From Brachypodium distachyon (lineage: Eukaryota > Streptophyta > Magnoliopsida > Poales > Poaceae): a stretch of 64,000 nucleotides of DNA. How positions within the stretch are numbered: the first letter of the stretch is position 1; each line of letters opens with the position of its first letter. The notes under the pieces were generated by a model. It ran no database searches. It saw only the letters and a program-made list of their open reading frames with translations, and was not told the origin of the DNA. Made by a program: the position numbers and the translations under genes. This document shows positions 23,665 to 34,970 of the stretch, one piece after another. The stretch covers positions 8,848,624 to 8,912,623 of the forward strand of contig NC_016134.3 of NCBI RefSeq assembly GCF_000005505.3, written 5' to 3'.

Positions 23665-26600
23665 ATGGCGCCCCCCACCACCAGGAAGGGGAAGGAGGTC
23701 CAAACCTCGAAGAAGGCCGCGACAAGCAAGACCGAGGCGGCAATCAAAGCGGCCGCCGCCAAGGACCAGAAGAGGCGGGAGATGCGCGCCACAGTCGCCT
23801 TCTTCCAATCCGGCCACAACGGCGTGGCGCTGGAGAAGCTCTGGCACGCCGTCGCCTCCAGCTTCAACGAGCACGGGGAGACTCAAATCCTCCCGGCGGG
23901 CGCCGAACGCCAGGACAACGATTTCCGGGTGTTCGCGCGCTTCCTCCTCTGCGGCATGGTGTCGCCCTTCTCTCTGTTCCTCCATGCACTGATGGAGTCT
24001 TATCAGTTGCTGGTGGCGCAGCTCCACCCCACCTCGCTCTTCCTCCTCGCCACCTTCCAGTTCCTCTATGAGGCGTCCGTGGGGGTGATGCCGTCGGTGG
24101 GGCTCTTCCGCCACTACTTCTACCCGCGCATCGACAACGCGAAGGCGATGTCGTCAGGGGTGGTCTTCCGTGCCCGCGACCAGATGAAGTCCGAGTTCAT
24201 CGTCCGGTCGGGGAAGAAGATTGAAAAAGAGTGGCGGGGGGACCGGTGCTAGGTCCGACTGGAGGACCCCCAGGAATTCATCCAGTCGCCGACGGAGTTG
24301 CCGGACCCCAGAACGGCTGGCAGGACAGGTACCACCGTGACGCCGACCTTTCCCTCATCGTGGAGAAGATCAAGGCACTGTGGCTGGCGGGGCTCACCGA
24401 TGTGGACGTGGCACGCACCTTCATCCATCGGCGCATTGCCTCGCTGCAGCTACGTTTCCGGCCCGCGTGGATGTACACAGGTTCCGGGGACAGGACACGC
24501 CTCCAGGAGGACGGCATGGACTTGGAGACCCTCAGGACATGGGTGAGGGGGATCTCCGACGAGATCTTCCAATCCACGGAGTTCCCGCCAGGGGTTTCCT
24601 CTCTTCATGCCGGCATCAAGGCGCTCAGCGACATCGTCGGCGCCTTCCCGCCCTGCAACGAGTGGGGGTTGATGGATGACACCCCACCCGGGTCCCGCAC
24701 GCTCCCCCGCAAGCACCCCGCGAGAAGCAGGTGCTCGAGGAGAGCGGGGGCGGATCCGATCCCAGCTGGCCATCCCTCCAGTCGCTGGACGACGAGGTGG
24801 GCCAGGGGGCTGCGTTCCCGGAGGTCGTCCCTGTGGAGGACGACGACGAGGAAATCAGCGATAGCGCGCCCTTGATCGTGAGAAGATCGAGGGCGTTTGT
24901 GGCGGCCGCGGCTACCTCTTAGACGGCAACGTCCACCCCGGCAGCGGCCCCCAATCTCGCGGCGGCGGCCGCTTTAGGGGTGCCCGTCGACACCTCGTCG
25001 GCATCCGCGGCAACCGGGGCCGCGGGTGCCCCGGCGGCGGCCTCTGCCTTGGTGGCAGCCGCCAGACCGTGGCGGGGGCCGGTCCCGGGGTGCCCGCCGG
25101 TACCTCATCGGCATCCGCGGCAATCGGGGCCGCGGGTGCCTCGGCGGCGGCCTCGGCCTTGGTGGCAGCCGCCCGCACCCTGGTGGGGGCCGGTCCGGGG
25201 ATGCCCGCCGGTACCCCGGGAACGCCGGCGCCTGCTGGGGTCACCGGTGCCCCGGCGACGGCCTTTGCCCCGGCAGCGGGGGCCTTCACGAGTCCAGCTC
25301 CCGGCGCCGCGGCGGCCTCGCCGTCCTCATCCGGAGCTCTCCGGGTCACGACAACTCCGAGGGCGCCGTGGGGGTCTTCCGGGGTTTCGCGCTCCGGCAT
25401 AACCCCCCGAAGTCCTCCTCGCCGGCGGGTGCCAGCAAGAGGGCGAGGAGTGATTCCCCGCCCGGTACACCTAGCAAGAGGACACCCGCCGACACCAGCG
25501 GCGCCGCCGACCCCACCGCCGCAGGGGCCGGCCGCGACACGGGCATGTCCCTTGGCGACCTAGCCCCAACGGAGGCAGGGCCAGTAGCCGGTATGTCCTC
25601 GTTGTTCCTCTACAATCGCTATTTTCGTTAGCCAAACTCATGAACATACCTTCTTTTTGTAGTGAGCGGCAGCTCGTCCGCGGCAATCCCCGGGGATGCT
25701 CCCATCGGCGCAGGCGAAGCAGAGGAGGCTGCCTCGGCTAGCCCGACGACCGCACAAGGTAATCGCCTTGACCGCTCCCTGCTGCATTTGAAGGCGCCAT
25801 CCTTTGTCGAACCTCATGCTTCTCATTGTTGCAGGCACAAGTGCGCCCACGCCCGGAGCGAGCGTGACCGGGGTCGATCTTGATCCGGTCGTCGAGGCCG
25901 TGGGGGCGGAGGTGGAGCCGGAACCGGCTCGCACATCCAATCCCGCTGCGGCGGACTCAGCGGCAGTAGGGGGCACTGCCGCCGCCATGACAGCGGCGCC
26001 CAGCGTCGCGCCCATAGGCGCGCGCGCGGCCAGCGCAGGCTCACCTGCAGCCCGGCAGGGGGCAACCCCTGCCCGGCGCAGGGAAGCTTCTCCAGCCCCT
26101 GGGTCCCCAGGCGCAGGCACAGGGGAGGTTGCCGGGGGAGGACAGCAGGGCCCTCGGGAGCAGGCTGGCGACCCGGCGCAAAACCCCACATCTGCAGCAG
26201 GGGCCTCATCGTCCTCGGCGGCGCTTCCCGGCACCGACCTCGGCAGTAGTTGGCTTTCGTCACCTCCTTCAATGAGGTGAGGGAGCACCACACCGCCGCC
26301 AAGAACCAGCTCGGCGAGGTGCGGGAGGCCGTAGAGAGAGAACGGCGAGAACTCTCCCGGCTGCGCGAGGAGACGCGCCTTGCCGAAGAGGAGGCGCGGT
26401 TGGCCCGACAACCCCTGGAGGCCGCTCGGGAGCCGATGGTCTCGGAGGCTGAGCTCCACCAGCAGCTAGAGGCTCAGCGCATGCAGCTTCAAGGGAAGCT
26501 GGACACGATGGCGGCCACCCTCAAGGCGACCAGGAAGGAACATGCCGAGGTGGTCGCGGCGGCCCAGGCCCGGCTGGACGAGAAGAGCGTCTTGATCGCC

Positions 26601-27279
26601 AACTACCGTAGCGAAATCCAAGGCCTCCGCGTCATGCTGGAGGTGCAGGTCAAAGCTGTCGAGGATGCTACGAGAGTGGCGGCTCGACACGAGGCCGAGC
26701 TCAACTCCGCCAAAGACAGAGCGGCCAGGTTCGAGGCCGAGTTGGCCGCCGCGCGGGAGGAGCTCGCCAAGGCCGGCGAGGACAACGCAGCCATGGCCGA
26801 AGAGATTGTGAAGCTAGAGGGCCGTGTACGATGTCCGACTCCATCACGGCACGCTGATCCGGCAGCGGTAGCTCGAGACGGAGAAGCTGACGAAGATCGC
26901 CCAGTCGTTGCGCGACCTGCTGCCCAAGTTTGAGTTGCAGGCTGCGGAGGTGGACGGTACGGATATCACGATGTTGATCCCCTTCTTCTCTGACTTGGTG
27001 GGGAAGCTCAGGGCGCTCGAAGTCTGGATCGCCAAGTACGGCGCCAACGAAGTCGCCAACTACGCTCGGGAGGTTGCCGGGACAATCCTCCCGCGGATTC
27101 ACCTCCGGGACCCGGAGTTTCCCTCCGAGTCCTTGCTGGACACTTGGTCCGACAGTGAGTATGAGCCCACGCACACCCAAGCAGTGCGCAAGTTTGTCGA
27201 CGAGGTCGTCGAGCGAATGCAGATGAAGCCGGAGCCTGATCTCTCCACGGACCCCCCGGCCGAAGACGGCGACAACTAG
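23665..27279 (+). pseudogene. T3 antisense gene (gypsy-type transposon-associated protein), spliced and frameshifted
   Basis: It lies on the strand opposite to pol, between integrase and the 3' LTR. It starts at ATG 23665 (MAPPTTRKGKEVQ) and gives a globular region (FFQSGHNGVALEKLW, MPSVGLFRHYFYPR) resembling the putative gypsy-type transposon family (PF04195) often found in this place in grass Tat elements. A TAG at 24250-24252 and frame changes near 24310 and 24700 break it. Then come an Ala/Gly repeat tract, a long Glu/Ala/Arg coiled coil (26250-26890) and a C-terminal domain ending at 27279. Splice-like borders occur at about 25590/25661 and 25760/25835. A possible promoter (ctaaataggg, about 23450) precedes it. 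Function unknown. Confidence 0.75.
24977..25240 (+). repeat. 110/111-bp tandem repeats in the antisense gene
   Basis: Units start near 24977, 25087 and 25197; the third is partial. A 111-base unit encodes 37 residues rich in Ala, Gly, Ser and Val (TSSASAA.GAAGA.AAASAL). The first unit is one base short, which itself shifts the frame of the host ORF. Confidence 0.8.
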
Positions 27280-27447
27280 CTGCCGCAGCCCCCAGCCATG
27301 CTCATTGCTCCCTCTATATCTTGCTTTTTTTTGCTTTTCCTGCAAGTATGGCGCTTAGCGCCGTTAGAACAATCACCTTTTGATTAGTCCATGTAATCAT
27401 TCGGCACTTAATCAACCAAGCTTGTTAATTTACTCAATTTTTGCCCC

Positions 27448-28117
27448 TTGTTCCCGAGGCTGCCTTGCGGGGTGGTTCCCTTAGCCTTTGTGTGTTGTGC
27501 CTTGTGTTGCCGGGGGCTCGCACGCTCCACCCTTGACCAGACTAGGGACCCGGGACAGACCCGCAATGCCGACCTGGGGTCAAGCGGTAGGCGGCGAGCC
27601 ACTCCACTTGCGGGGTAACTACTCCAAGCCATGCCCTCCCGGGACGGACCCGGAAGCCACACGGGGAGCGCACTGCCCCCGCAAGCGTCCTCCTCACACC
27701 CCGGCCACACGCGGGTTCCGGGGCCACACTTGGCGAAGCAGCGTCCAATTCTTAGTTAAGTAAACTTTTTCAATCATGCTCGTTGTTCCCAGTGCTGTCT
27801 AGTGGGGTGGCCCTTTTAGCTTTTGCGTGTTTCGCCCTGTGTTGCGGGGGACTCGTGCACGCCTCACCCTTGACCAGACCAGGGACCCGGGACTGACCTG
27901 CGGTGCCGACCTGGGGCCAAGCGGTAGCGGGGAGCCACTCTACTTGCGGGGTAACTACTCCGAGCCGTGCCCCTCCGGGACGGACCCGCGAAGTCACACG
28001 GGGAGCGCACTCCCCCCGCAAGAATCCCTTTAACACCCCGGCTACGCGCAGGATCAGGGGGTACACCCACCGAGACAGTGCTCAATTTCATTTTGTTCTT
28101 AGTGAACTCAGTGTTCA
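27448..28117 (+). repeat. 335-bp tandem duplication in T3 3' region
   Basis: Two units start at ttgttccc 27448 and 27783. They share long blocks such as the stretch around ttgaccagac and the stretch around gacggacccg, with moderate divergence. The surrounding 27280-29980 has no protein-coding signal. Such repeats in the untranslated 3' region are common in Tat/Ogre-type elements. Confidence 0.85.
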
Positions 28118-28691
28118 TGTTTAGACACTTAGCTTTTCCGTTCAGTCCAATTCTCCGTGACTTTCGACGGTAGAGTGCAGCTGGGGCACTGCCTTGGTAG
28201 GAACCCTCCTTGGGTACCTGTTTAAGAGAAACGATCTCTGACGGATGCGGCGGGAGCGGGGGGCAGGATCGCCGCCCGCGGCAACCGCCGATGACGACGC
28301 TACCACCACGCTCACGCGGTAACCCTCACCTTCAGGGACGAACCCTGGCTCATGAGGACTCCGCCCCGGGAGCAGCCGCAAGACGGCTATAACGTCCTCG
28401 CCGCCAGCTGCGCCCCACCCCGAGCAGCGGGCACGGGTGGCGAGGAAGTTATAGCCTTCCGGCGACAGCCCCCGCAACCGGGGAGACCTGGTTTATTCTA
28501 GGGAGCTCGTCCCAAGGGATGCGACAGCCCTTGTTGCCAGGGAGCAAAACTACTCGAGGGCCGCGGCAGGGACGCGGTGATGGGCCGGAATGGGCGACGA
28601 GCGCCGGCACCGGCGCCATCACAGCGTCCCCGCAACGACCCGCGCCCGAAAAAGGCTCTCTCAAAGGGAATGCGGCCGGGTCTCTATGATA

Positions 28692-29110
28692 GTGCACCCG
28701 TCGGCACAAGGCACGGAGGGCATACACTACCATAGAGTCTCCGCGGCAGCCCCGACTCCTTGCGGAGGTGTCCTATGGAGGGGGGCGGCAAGGGCATTGC
28801 GGCAATGCACCCGTCCGCGCCGGACGCCCATGGGATGCACCACCACAGTGCCTCTGCGGCGACCCTCTCCCAGGAGCCGCCCACTTGAGGAAGCGCGGCA
28901 GGGGCACAACGGCAGTGCACCCGTCGGCAGAGGACGCCGATGCCATGCACTCCCATCGTGCCTCTGTGGCGTCCCTCGGGGCGGGCTCGATGGGGCTGAT
29001 GCAGCAGGGGCGTGATGGCAGCGCACCTGCCGGCGGTAGGCACAGGCAGGAAGCACCACCTCCGCGCCTCTGTGGCCCCGCCCATCTTAACAGCCCCGAA
29101 CCCGGCTTCA
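28692..29110 (+). repeat. Four-unit minisatellite, 107-113 bp period
   Basis: Units are recognised by tgcacccg-like starts at about 28693, 28806, 28916 and 29022, each followed by a cggac/gaggacgcc block, a catgcac block and cctctgyggcg. The divergence among units suggests age. Confidence 0.75.
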
Positions 29111-29598
29111 CTCCGAGCCGTTTCATGGTTGGGGCGCACCTTTTATAGGCGCGGGAGGGGGGCTTGCCACCGCGCGCGATGGACCCACGCAACACCGTGG
29201 TGCCCTTTCTTCGAACACGGCGCAGTTTCCGCCGCCATGTTTACCAGGCACACGTGGCGGCAACCTGTCGACTCAGAAGCCTCGGAGTGCGGTGAGCCCC
29301 TTGTGTTGCGGTCCTCCCGCACCACAAGGCACCGGTATATGGTGTGACCCGTGGGCAGATCACGGGCACCACAGTGTACAAGATTCCACCCTTTCCTGCA
29401 GGTTATACTCTTACCAGGCCCAAGGTGCTGCAAAAAATTTCGAAACCTACGAAAATAAGCAACACAGACAAATCCCTCCTGCCCCCCAGCCCCCGGGCAC
29501 AAAGGGGTCGATGCCAAACTTGAGTGTGAGCATTTCCTTTCCCAGGCGCAGCGACTACGCGGTGCAAGCTGCAGGGGGCCGAGCAACTGCACGCCTAG

Positions 29599-29715
29599 TG
29601 ATGCAAGTTGCGGGAAGCCCGCCCACGGCATGTCCAGTGATGCACGTTGCGGGAAGCCCGGCAACGGCATGTCCAGTGATGCACGTTGCGGGAAGCCCGC
29701 CAACGGCATGTCCAG
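29599..29715 (+). repeat. 39-bp tandem repeat, three units
   Basis: Units at 29599-29637, 29638-29676 and 29677-29715, nearly identical (tgatgcacgttgcgggaagc core). The unit length is a multiple of three, so each frame repeats a 13-residue block, but nothing indicates that it is translated. Confidence 0.9.
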
Positions 29716-29983
29716 TGCCGGAACGATCCGGCAACGGGTTTATGTTTCGAGGCCACAACAGCCCCTTGCTCACAACCAAGTATGGAAAGACACTTTTGTG
29801 CACTTAAAGCGGGAGACAGAAGAGGGAAAAACACGCGAATAAACAAAGCAAATCCGAAGCTCAGGGGCAAAACACTTATCTTTATTCACGATTAACTAGC
29901 GGTTTACACACGGGGGCTGCCCGGTTACACTAGTTCGAGAGGTATGCATCGGAGGCATCACCTGAGGGTCGGGCTCCGCCGCT

Positions 29984-31194
29984 TCACGGGTAGAACTTGC
30001 GCAAGTGCTCAATATTCCAGCTATTGGGCACCGGCAAGCCGTCTTCGGTTTCCAGGCGGACAGCCCCCGGCCTGGTCACCTGCACTACCCGGAAGGGGCC
30101 TTCCCAATTCGGAGTCAACTTGGTCCCGGCCTTCGTTCCTTGTATCCGGCGCAGGACAAGGTCTCCGTTCTCGAGCCCCCGGGGACGGACTCGCCTGTCG
30201 TGATAACGACGGAGTCCCTGCTGGTAGCGCGCGGCTCGCACAGCAGTCTGGCATTGAAGCTCCTCAATGAAGTTTAGATCATCGACCCTTTGCTCGTGTT
30301 GGCTGGTGTCGCCGTACGCGCGTACTCGGGGAGATCCATACTTGAGCTCGAGGGGCAGCACCGCTTCTGCCCGTAGACAAGGGCGAAAGGAGTCTCGCCC
30401 GTTGCCCGACTAGGTGTGGTCCGGATGGACCACAGCACGGGCTGGAGTTCTTCGACCCAGTGTTTCCCGTGGCCTTTGAGCTTGTCAAAGGTTCTCGGCT
30501 TGAGCCCCCGCAGCACCTCTACGTTGGCTCGCTCCGCTTGTCCGTTCCTCCTCGGGTGAGCAACGGACGCGAAGCGCAGCTTAGTGCCCATTTCTTCGCA
30601 GTAGGCTTGGAACGCTACGCTCGTGAACTGCGTGCCGTTGTCGGTGATAATGCTGTTAGGCACACCAAACCAGCACACAATGCTTCTGAAGAACTTGATG
30701 GCCACCTGGGCGGTCACCTTCCGTACTGGCTCTACCTCCACCTACTTGGAGAACTTGTCGATGGTCACGAATAAATATTCGTCACCGCCAACCGCCCTTG
30801 GTAGCTTGCCGACGATGTCGAGCCCCCAGACCGCGAACGGCCATGAGGACGGGATGACATGCAGAGCCTGCGCCGGTTGGTTGCTCTTCTTTGAGTGGAA
30901 CTGGCATGCCTCGCACGTATTCACAAGTTGCTCTGCATCGGCCAGGGCCGTGGGCCAGTAGAAGCCATGCCGAAACGCCTTGCCGGCTAGAGCCCGGGAG
31001 GCCACATGGTGTGAACATGTGCCTCGATGTATGTCTTCCAACAGTGCGCACCCTTTCTCCTGCGACACACAGATGAGTTTGACACCGTTCGTACGCCTGC
31101 GGTAGTGGCTACCATCTACCACAGTGTACATCTTGGCTTGCCGCGCCACACGCTCCGTGGCGACGTCATCTTCCGGGAGAGCCTCCCCTTTCAA
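29984..31194 (-). pseudogene. T3 integrase
   Basis: The minus-strand frame from 31194 has the HHCC zinc finger (HRGTCSHHVASRAL, CEACQFH), the first catalytic Asp (LDIVGKLP), then a TAG at 30742-30744 where a Trp codon is expected in KFSK.VEVEP. It continues in frame with ITDNGTQFTS and NGQAERAN (second Asp and Glu). A frameshift near 30362 leads into the C-terminal part (LPLELKYGSPRV, NWEGPFRVVQV, WNIEHLRKFYP). The DDE triad is complete, but the stop and frameshift disable the protein. Confidence 0.9.
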
Positions 31195-31468
31195 GTAGCG
31201 GGCGATTTCTTCCGCCCAGGGGGGAATCTCCCTGCCAACGCATGCTGCTATATCAGCGGCATGGACCCCTGCTGCTGCAGGGGTTCCTTCGGTTGCCGGA
31301 AGGGCGTCCCCGGCAGCCGGCTGGGGGCGACTGAAGGAGCCACTTGCTTCTGACAGAACACCCCCGCAGGAGGCTTCCGGCGTTCTGCTACCATCTTGGC
31401 CAGCTCGTCAGCAGGGAAGTTATCCTTCCGCTTGACGTGCTCGAAGCGCAAACCTTTGAACTTTCGTT

Positions 31469-33094
31469 CTAGCTTGCGGACCTCTCCCACGTACGGCGCC
31501 ATTTGAGGCAGTCGTAGTCCTTGTTCATCTGGTTGATCATGAGCTGGGAATCACCGCGAACGACCAGGCGCTTAATGTCGAGGGCGACCGCTGCCCGCCG
31601 CCCGGCAGGCAGGCCCTCGTACTCCGCCATGTTGTTGGTGGAGTTAGCGAAGTCGAGTTGGACAGTGAACCTCAACTGGTCCCCTGTTGGTGACTCAATG
31701 ACGACCCCGGTGCCTGCTCCCTGAAGACTAAACGCACCGTCGAAGTAGAGGACCCAGTGGTCCTCGTCCAGCTTGCCAGGCAGGCTGGTCTCCGGCTCAC
31801 CTTCTTCTACGCCCGTGGACGTCCACTCCACGACAAAGTCTGCCAGGGCCGTGCTCTCAATGCTTTTGGAGTTGGCGAAGTGGAGGCCGAACTCCGACAA
31901 CTCCATCCTCCATTCGGCCACCCTCCCGGTGGCTTCACGGTTGGTGAGGGCTCGCTCGAGACAGAACCCGGACACCACCGTGACGCGATGCGCCTGGAAG
32001 TAGTGGCGCAGCTTCTGTACTTGCGGGTACCTTGTCCGCGCGTCGCGCAGCACCGTACTAACGAAGTACACCGGGTGCTGCCCCAACCGCTTCCGCAGTG
32101 CCGAGGTTGCCGACTCGGGGGCGGTCCCCGGGTTTGAGGCGGTTGCAAAAGGCCGCTCAGCCCCCTGCCCCGCCGCCCCAGTCCCCGGGACGTCTTCCTC
32201 CCTCTCCGCAACCAGCACTGAGCTGACCACCTGGTTAGTCGCCGCTAGGTAGAGTAGCAGCGGCTCGCCTAGCTTGGGGGCGACGAGGATGGGCGGCGAC
32301 TGGACCCGGGAATGCTTGAGTTCCTGGAATGCCGCCTCAGCCTTGGGAGTCCAGTCGACTGGACCCTTCTTCTTCATCACCCTGAAGAAAGGCAAGGCAC
32401 GCTCGCCCAGCCTGGAGATGAAGCGTCCCAGCGCCGCAACACAGCCGTTGAGGCGCTGGACATCTTTCACCTTGCGGGGGGCCTCCCTCTTCTCGATGGC
32501 TTCTATTTTGGTCGGGTTGGCCTGTATCCCCCTGTGTGAAACCAAGAAACCCAGAAGCTGCGCGGAGTTGACACCGAAGGTGCACTTATCAGGGTTCGGC
32601 TTGAGCTTGATCCTGCGGAGGTTGCCGAACGTCTCCTGCAGGTCATCAATCAGCGAGTCCCCGCGCTTTGTTTTGATGACGATGTCGTCCATGTAGGCCT
32701 CCGCATTGCGGCCTAGCTGGGGCCCCAAACACTCGCGCAGAGCGCGCTGGAACGTGGAGCCCGCGTTTTTCAACCCGAAAGGCATGCATGTATAGCAATA
32801 GCAGCTAACCGGGGTGATAAACGCTGTCTTTTCCTCATCCTCGACCGCCATCTTGATTTGATGGTAGCCGGAGAAAGCATCCAGAAAACTCAGCAAGTCA
32901 CAACCAGCGGTAGAATCAACTATCTGGTCGATACGGGATACAGGGAAGGGATCCTTGGGGCATGCACGATTAAGATCGGTAAAATCTACGGATATGCGAA
33001 GCTTATTCCCTGCTTTAGGCACTACTACAGGGTTAGCTAGCCAAGTAGGGTACAAAACTTTCCTGATTGCCCCGGCAGCCTCGAGCTTGCCCAC
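31469..33094 (-). CDS. T3 reverse transcriptase, RNase H and second (archaeal-type) RNase H
   Basis: A 541-codon uninterrupted frame, part of the pol polyprotein. It includes RT with LRISVDFTDLNRACPKDPF, SFLDAFSGYHQIK and YMDDIV (residues about 134-139), a linker with LVSHRGIQANP, RNase H (HPVYFVSTVLRDARTRYPQVQKL) and a second RNase H with YFDGAF, NMAEYEGL and VVRGDSQLMINQ near the C-terminus. The tandem RNase H is diagnostic of the Tat clade. The frame breaks at about 31480, before the integrase, and at 33095, before the protease linker. It is the longest intact coding stretch in the nest. Confidence 0.92.
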   Translation of the reverse strand: MGKLEAAGAIRKVLYPTWLANPVVVPKAGNKLRISVDFTDLNRACPKDPFPVSRIDQIVDSTAGCDLLSFLDAFSGYHQIKMAVEDEEKTAFITPVSCYCYTCMPFGLKNAGSTFQRALRECLGPQLGRNAEAYMDDIVIKTKRGDSLIDDLQETFGNLRRIKLKPNPDKCTFGVNSAQLLGFLVSHRGIQANPTKIEAIEKREAPRKVKDVQRLNGCVAALGRFISRLGERALPFFRVMKKKGPVDWTPKAEAAFQELKHSRVQSPPILVAPKLGEPLLLYLAATNQVVSSVLVAEREEDVPGTGAAGQGAERPFATASNPGTAPESATSALRKRLGQHPVYFVSTVLRDARTRYPQVQKLRHYFQAHRVTVVSGFCLERALTNREATGRVAEWRMELSEFGLHFANSKSIESTALADFVVEWTSTGVEEGEPETSLPGKLDEDHWVLYFDGAFSLQGAGTGVVIESPTGDQLRFTVQLDFANSTNNMAEYEGLPAGRRAAVALDIKRLVVRGDSQLMINQMNKDYDCLKWRRTWERSAS

Positions 33095-33226
33095 CTCTTG
33101 CCTGATGAAATCTTTCCGCTCTTGTGCTTGCCGCCGGATCTTCTGCTTGACGGGGTGCGCATCCGGCGCACCGCGAGCCGATGCTCAATCACAAGGTCCG
33201 ACGGTTGCCAGGCGAACACGTCGGCG

Positions 33227-34303
33227 TTATCCCGGAGGAAGGTGGCGAGGGCGCTTTCCTATCCGGTGGCCAGGTCCGCACCGACGGTAACGGTGCGCTC
33301 CTTGTCGCCGGCTTGGAGCGGCAGCTTCTTCACTTTGGCGGCCTCCTCCCGGAGCCCCTGCCCCTTGCCGGGGCGTGAGCTCGAGCCTGCGCCTCCCCCA
33401 GCAAGCCCTTGCGGGGTAGCGCGGGCCTTCTTCGTTGCTGGGGCATCGCCCGGCAAGCCGTCGGCCTCGACAGCATCCTCGTCGCCGGCGTCCGCTGCAG
33501 CCGTGGCTCGGACGACCTCGCCCACGCACCAAGCCGGCATAAATGGACGGCATCTTCATCACGCCATAGGCGCAATGCGTAGCCGCCATAAACTTGATCA
33601 GCGCTGGCCGACCAAGGATCCCGTTGTAGGGCAACGGGGTATGCTCCACGTCGAACACTATGTGCTTGGTTCTGAACGCTTCCCGGGACCCGAAGGTGAC
33701 CTGCAGCGTGATACGTCCCAGTGCACGCACGATCCCGGGGTTCACCCCCCGGAATGGTTCGGTGGGCTTCAGCTGCTCCATCGGCAGCGGGAGCTTTTCC
33801 ACCAGCCTGGCGGACAGGAGGTTAAGCCCCGCTCCGTTATCCACCAGCACCTTGGTCACCGTCATATTGCTAATGATCGGCGAGACGACGAAGGCTATTA
33901 CCCCTGAACTCAACTGTCGTGCTGGGTGATCGTCGGCGCTGAAGGTGCTCGGCACGTGCGACCACCTCAGCGGCTGTTGCGGCTCCGCATCCGGCAGCAG
34001 CGCGCACACGTCGCGGGTGAGGCACTTCACCGCGGCATGGGACGGGAGGGCGTAAGCTCCCCCATGGATGTAGGCGACGCCACGAGGCTCCTGGAAGCCC
34101 GGTTTGTCGCCACCGGTATAGTCGGACTCGCGCTGCTCCTCAGCGCGCGCCCTGTCGCGTCCCCGAGGAGGGCATTCCCGCCCGGCGCGGGGCTTACCGC
34201 GCCCCCCTTGGGGTTCACCCCTGCCGGCACCACCGCCGGCCGGCCTCGTCCCCGCTCTGGGGTCTTCGGGCAATTTCAGGAGAGATGCCCGATGTCGCCA
34301 CAA
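33227..34303 (-). pseudogene. T3 protease and linker
   Basis: The minus-strand frame of 358 codons starts just after the knuckle region and holds TFSADDHPARQL, the active-site loop VLVDNGAGLNLLS (Asp-Asn-Gly rather than the usual Asp-Thr/Ser-Gly), VTFGSREAF and LPYNGILGRPAL, then a basic linker. Unlike T2, the active-site loop is complete. A deletion near 33535 relative to T2 (after SIYAG) shifts the frame in the linker. Confidence 0.8.
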
Positions 34304-34882
34304 TTGAAGCAGGCGCCGGCGGCGCGGCGCTCCTCATGGCGCTGCTCCCGCTGCTGCTTGATCCCCTGCAGAACACGGCAATTCTGCGCGTCGTGGGTGG
34401 AGTTGCTGTGGATGGGGCAGCGGGGCGCGTCGCCCTGCTACGGCTCATACCGCACCATGACGCGCACGGCGATGATGGCTTCAGCCGGGGGGCAGCCGGT
34501 TTCCTAAATGGCTGCTTCCCGCCTTGTCCACGAACGCCTCTGGGTGTGCAGGGTGCGAACCCCCAGGGGTTGCCCGTGACACGGCGTGCTCCTGGTGCCG
34601 CTCCCGCGGGGCGTCCTCGGGTCGCGAGTCAACCCGTAGGCTGGCCCGGGCGACGCCGTGCGTGCTTGCCCGACTGCCCCCTGCACGGGGGGCAGCCGAT
34701 CTCCTCAGCCGATTGTCGGTCGACGGTCGGGGAGGCGCCGGAGGCAGCTGCGTTTGCTGCACCCTCGAGGGCTCGGGGTTCTCCTGAGCCCTCGACTCGG
34801 GTCGGACGTCGTGCGACCACGTGTGCGTCGCTGGGGCCTCATGCGGGTCTATGCGTGAGTCAGCAGCCCGCTTGGGGGGCAT
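34304..34882 (-). pseudogene. T3 gag remnant lacking the capsid domain
   Basis: The start codon is ATG 34882 (MPPKRAADSR) and the N-terminal arm follows. Near 34431-34440 the sequence jumps to the region just before the CCHC knuckle, so about 1 kb present in T1 (roughly 7816-8843) is missing. The two T1 breakpoints share the short motif gcc(c/t)tgct, consistent with a microhomology or slippage deletion. Capsid function would have to come in trans. Confidence 0.85.
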
Positions 34883-34970
34883 GGTGACTAGACTCGTCGG
34901 CGAAGCAGAGCGAAGCCGACGCCGATGGAAACTCTGCTGCCGGCGATCTCCGGCGTTGTCCACTCTCGCG

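Noticed and set aside
28590..29350. Overlapping open frames over the 107-113-bp repeats
   Set aside because: Frames on both strands follow the repeat structure; no recognisable protein features.
29599..29715. Possible CRISPR-like array
   Set aside because: The three units are directly adjacent with no spacers, in a plant retrotransposon.
29555..29803. 13-residue protein repeat (GHAV.GLPATCIT) on the minus strand
   Set aside because: It is the translation of the 39-bp tandem repeat, whose length is a multiple of three; no start, promoter or context supports a gene.
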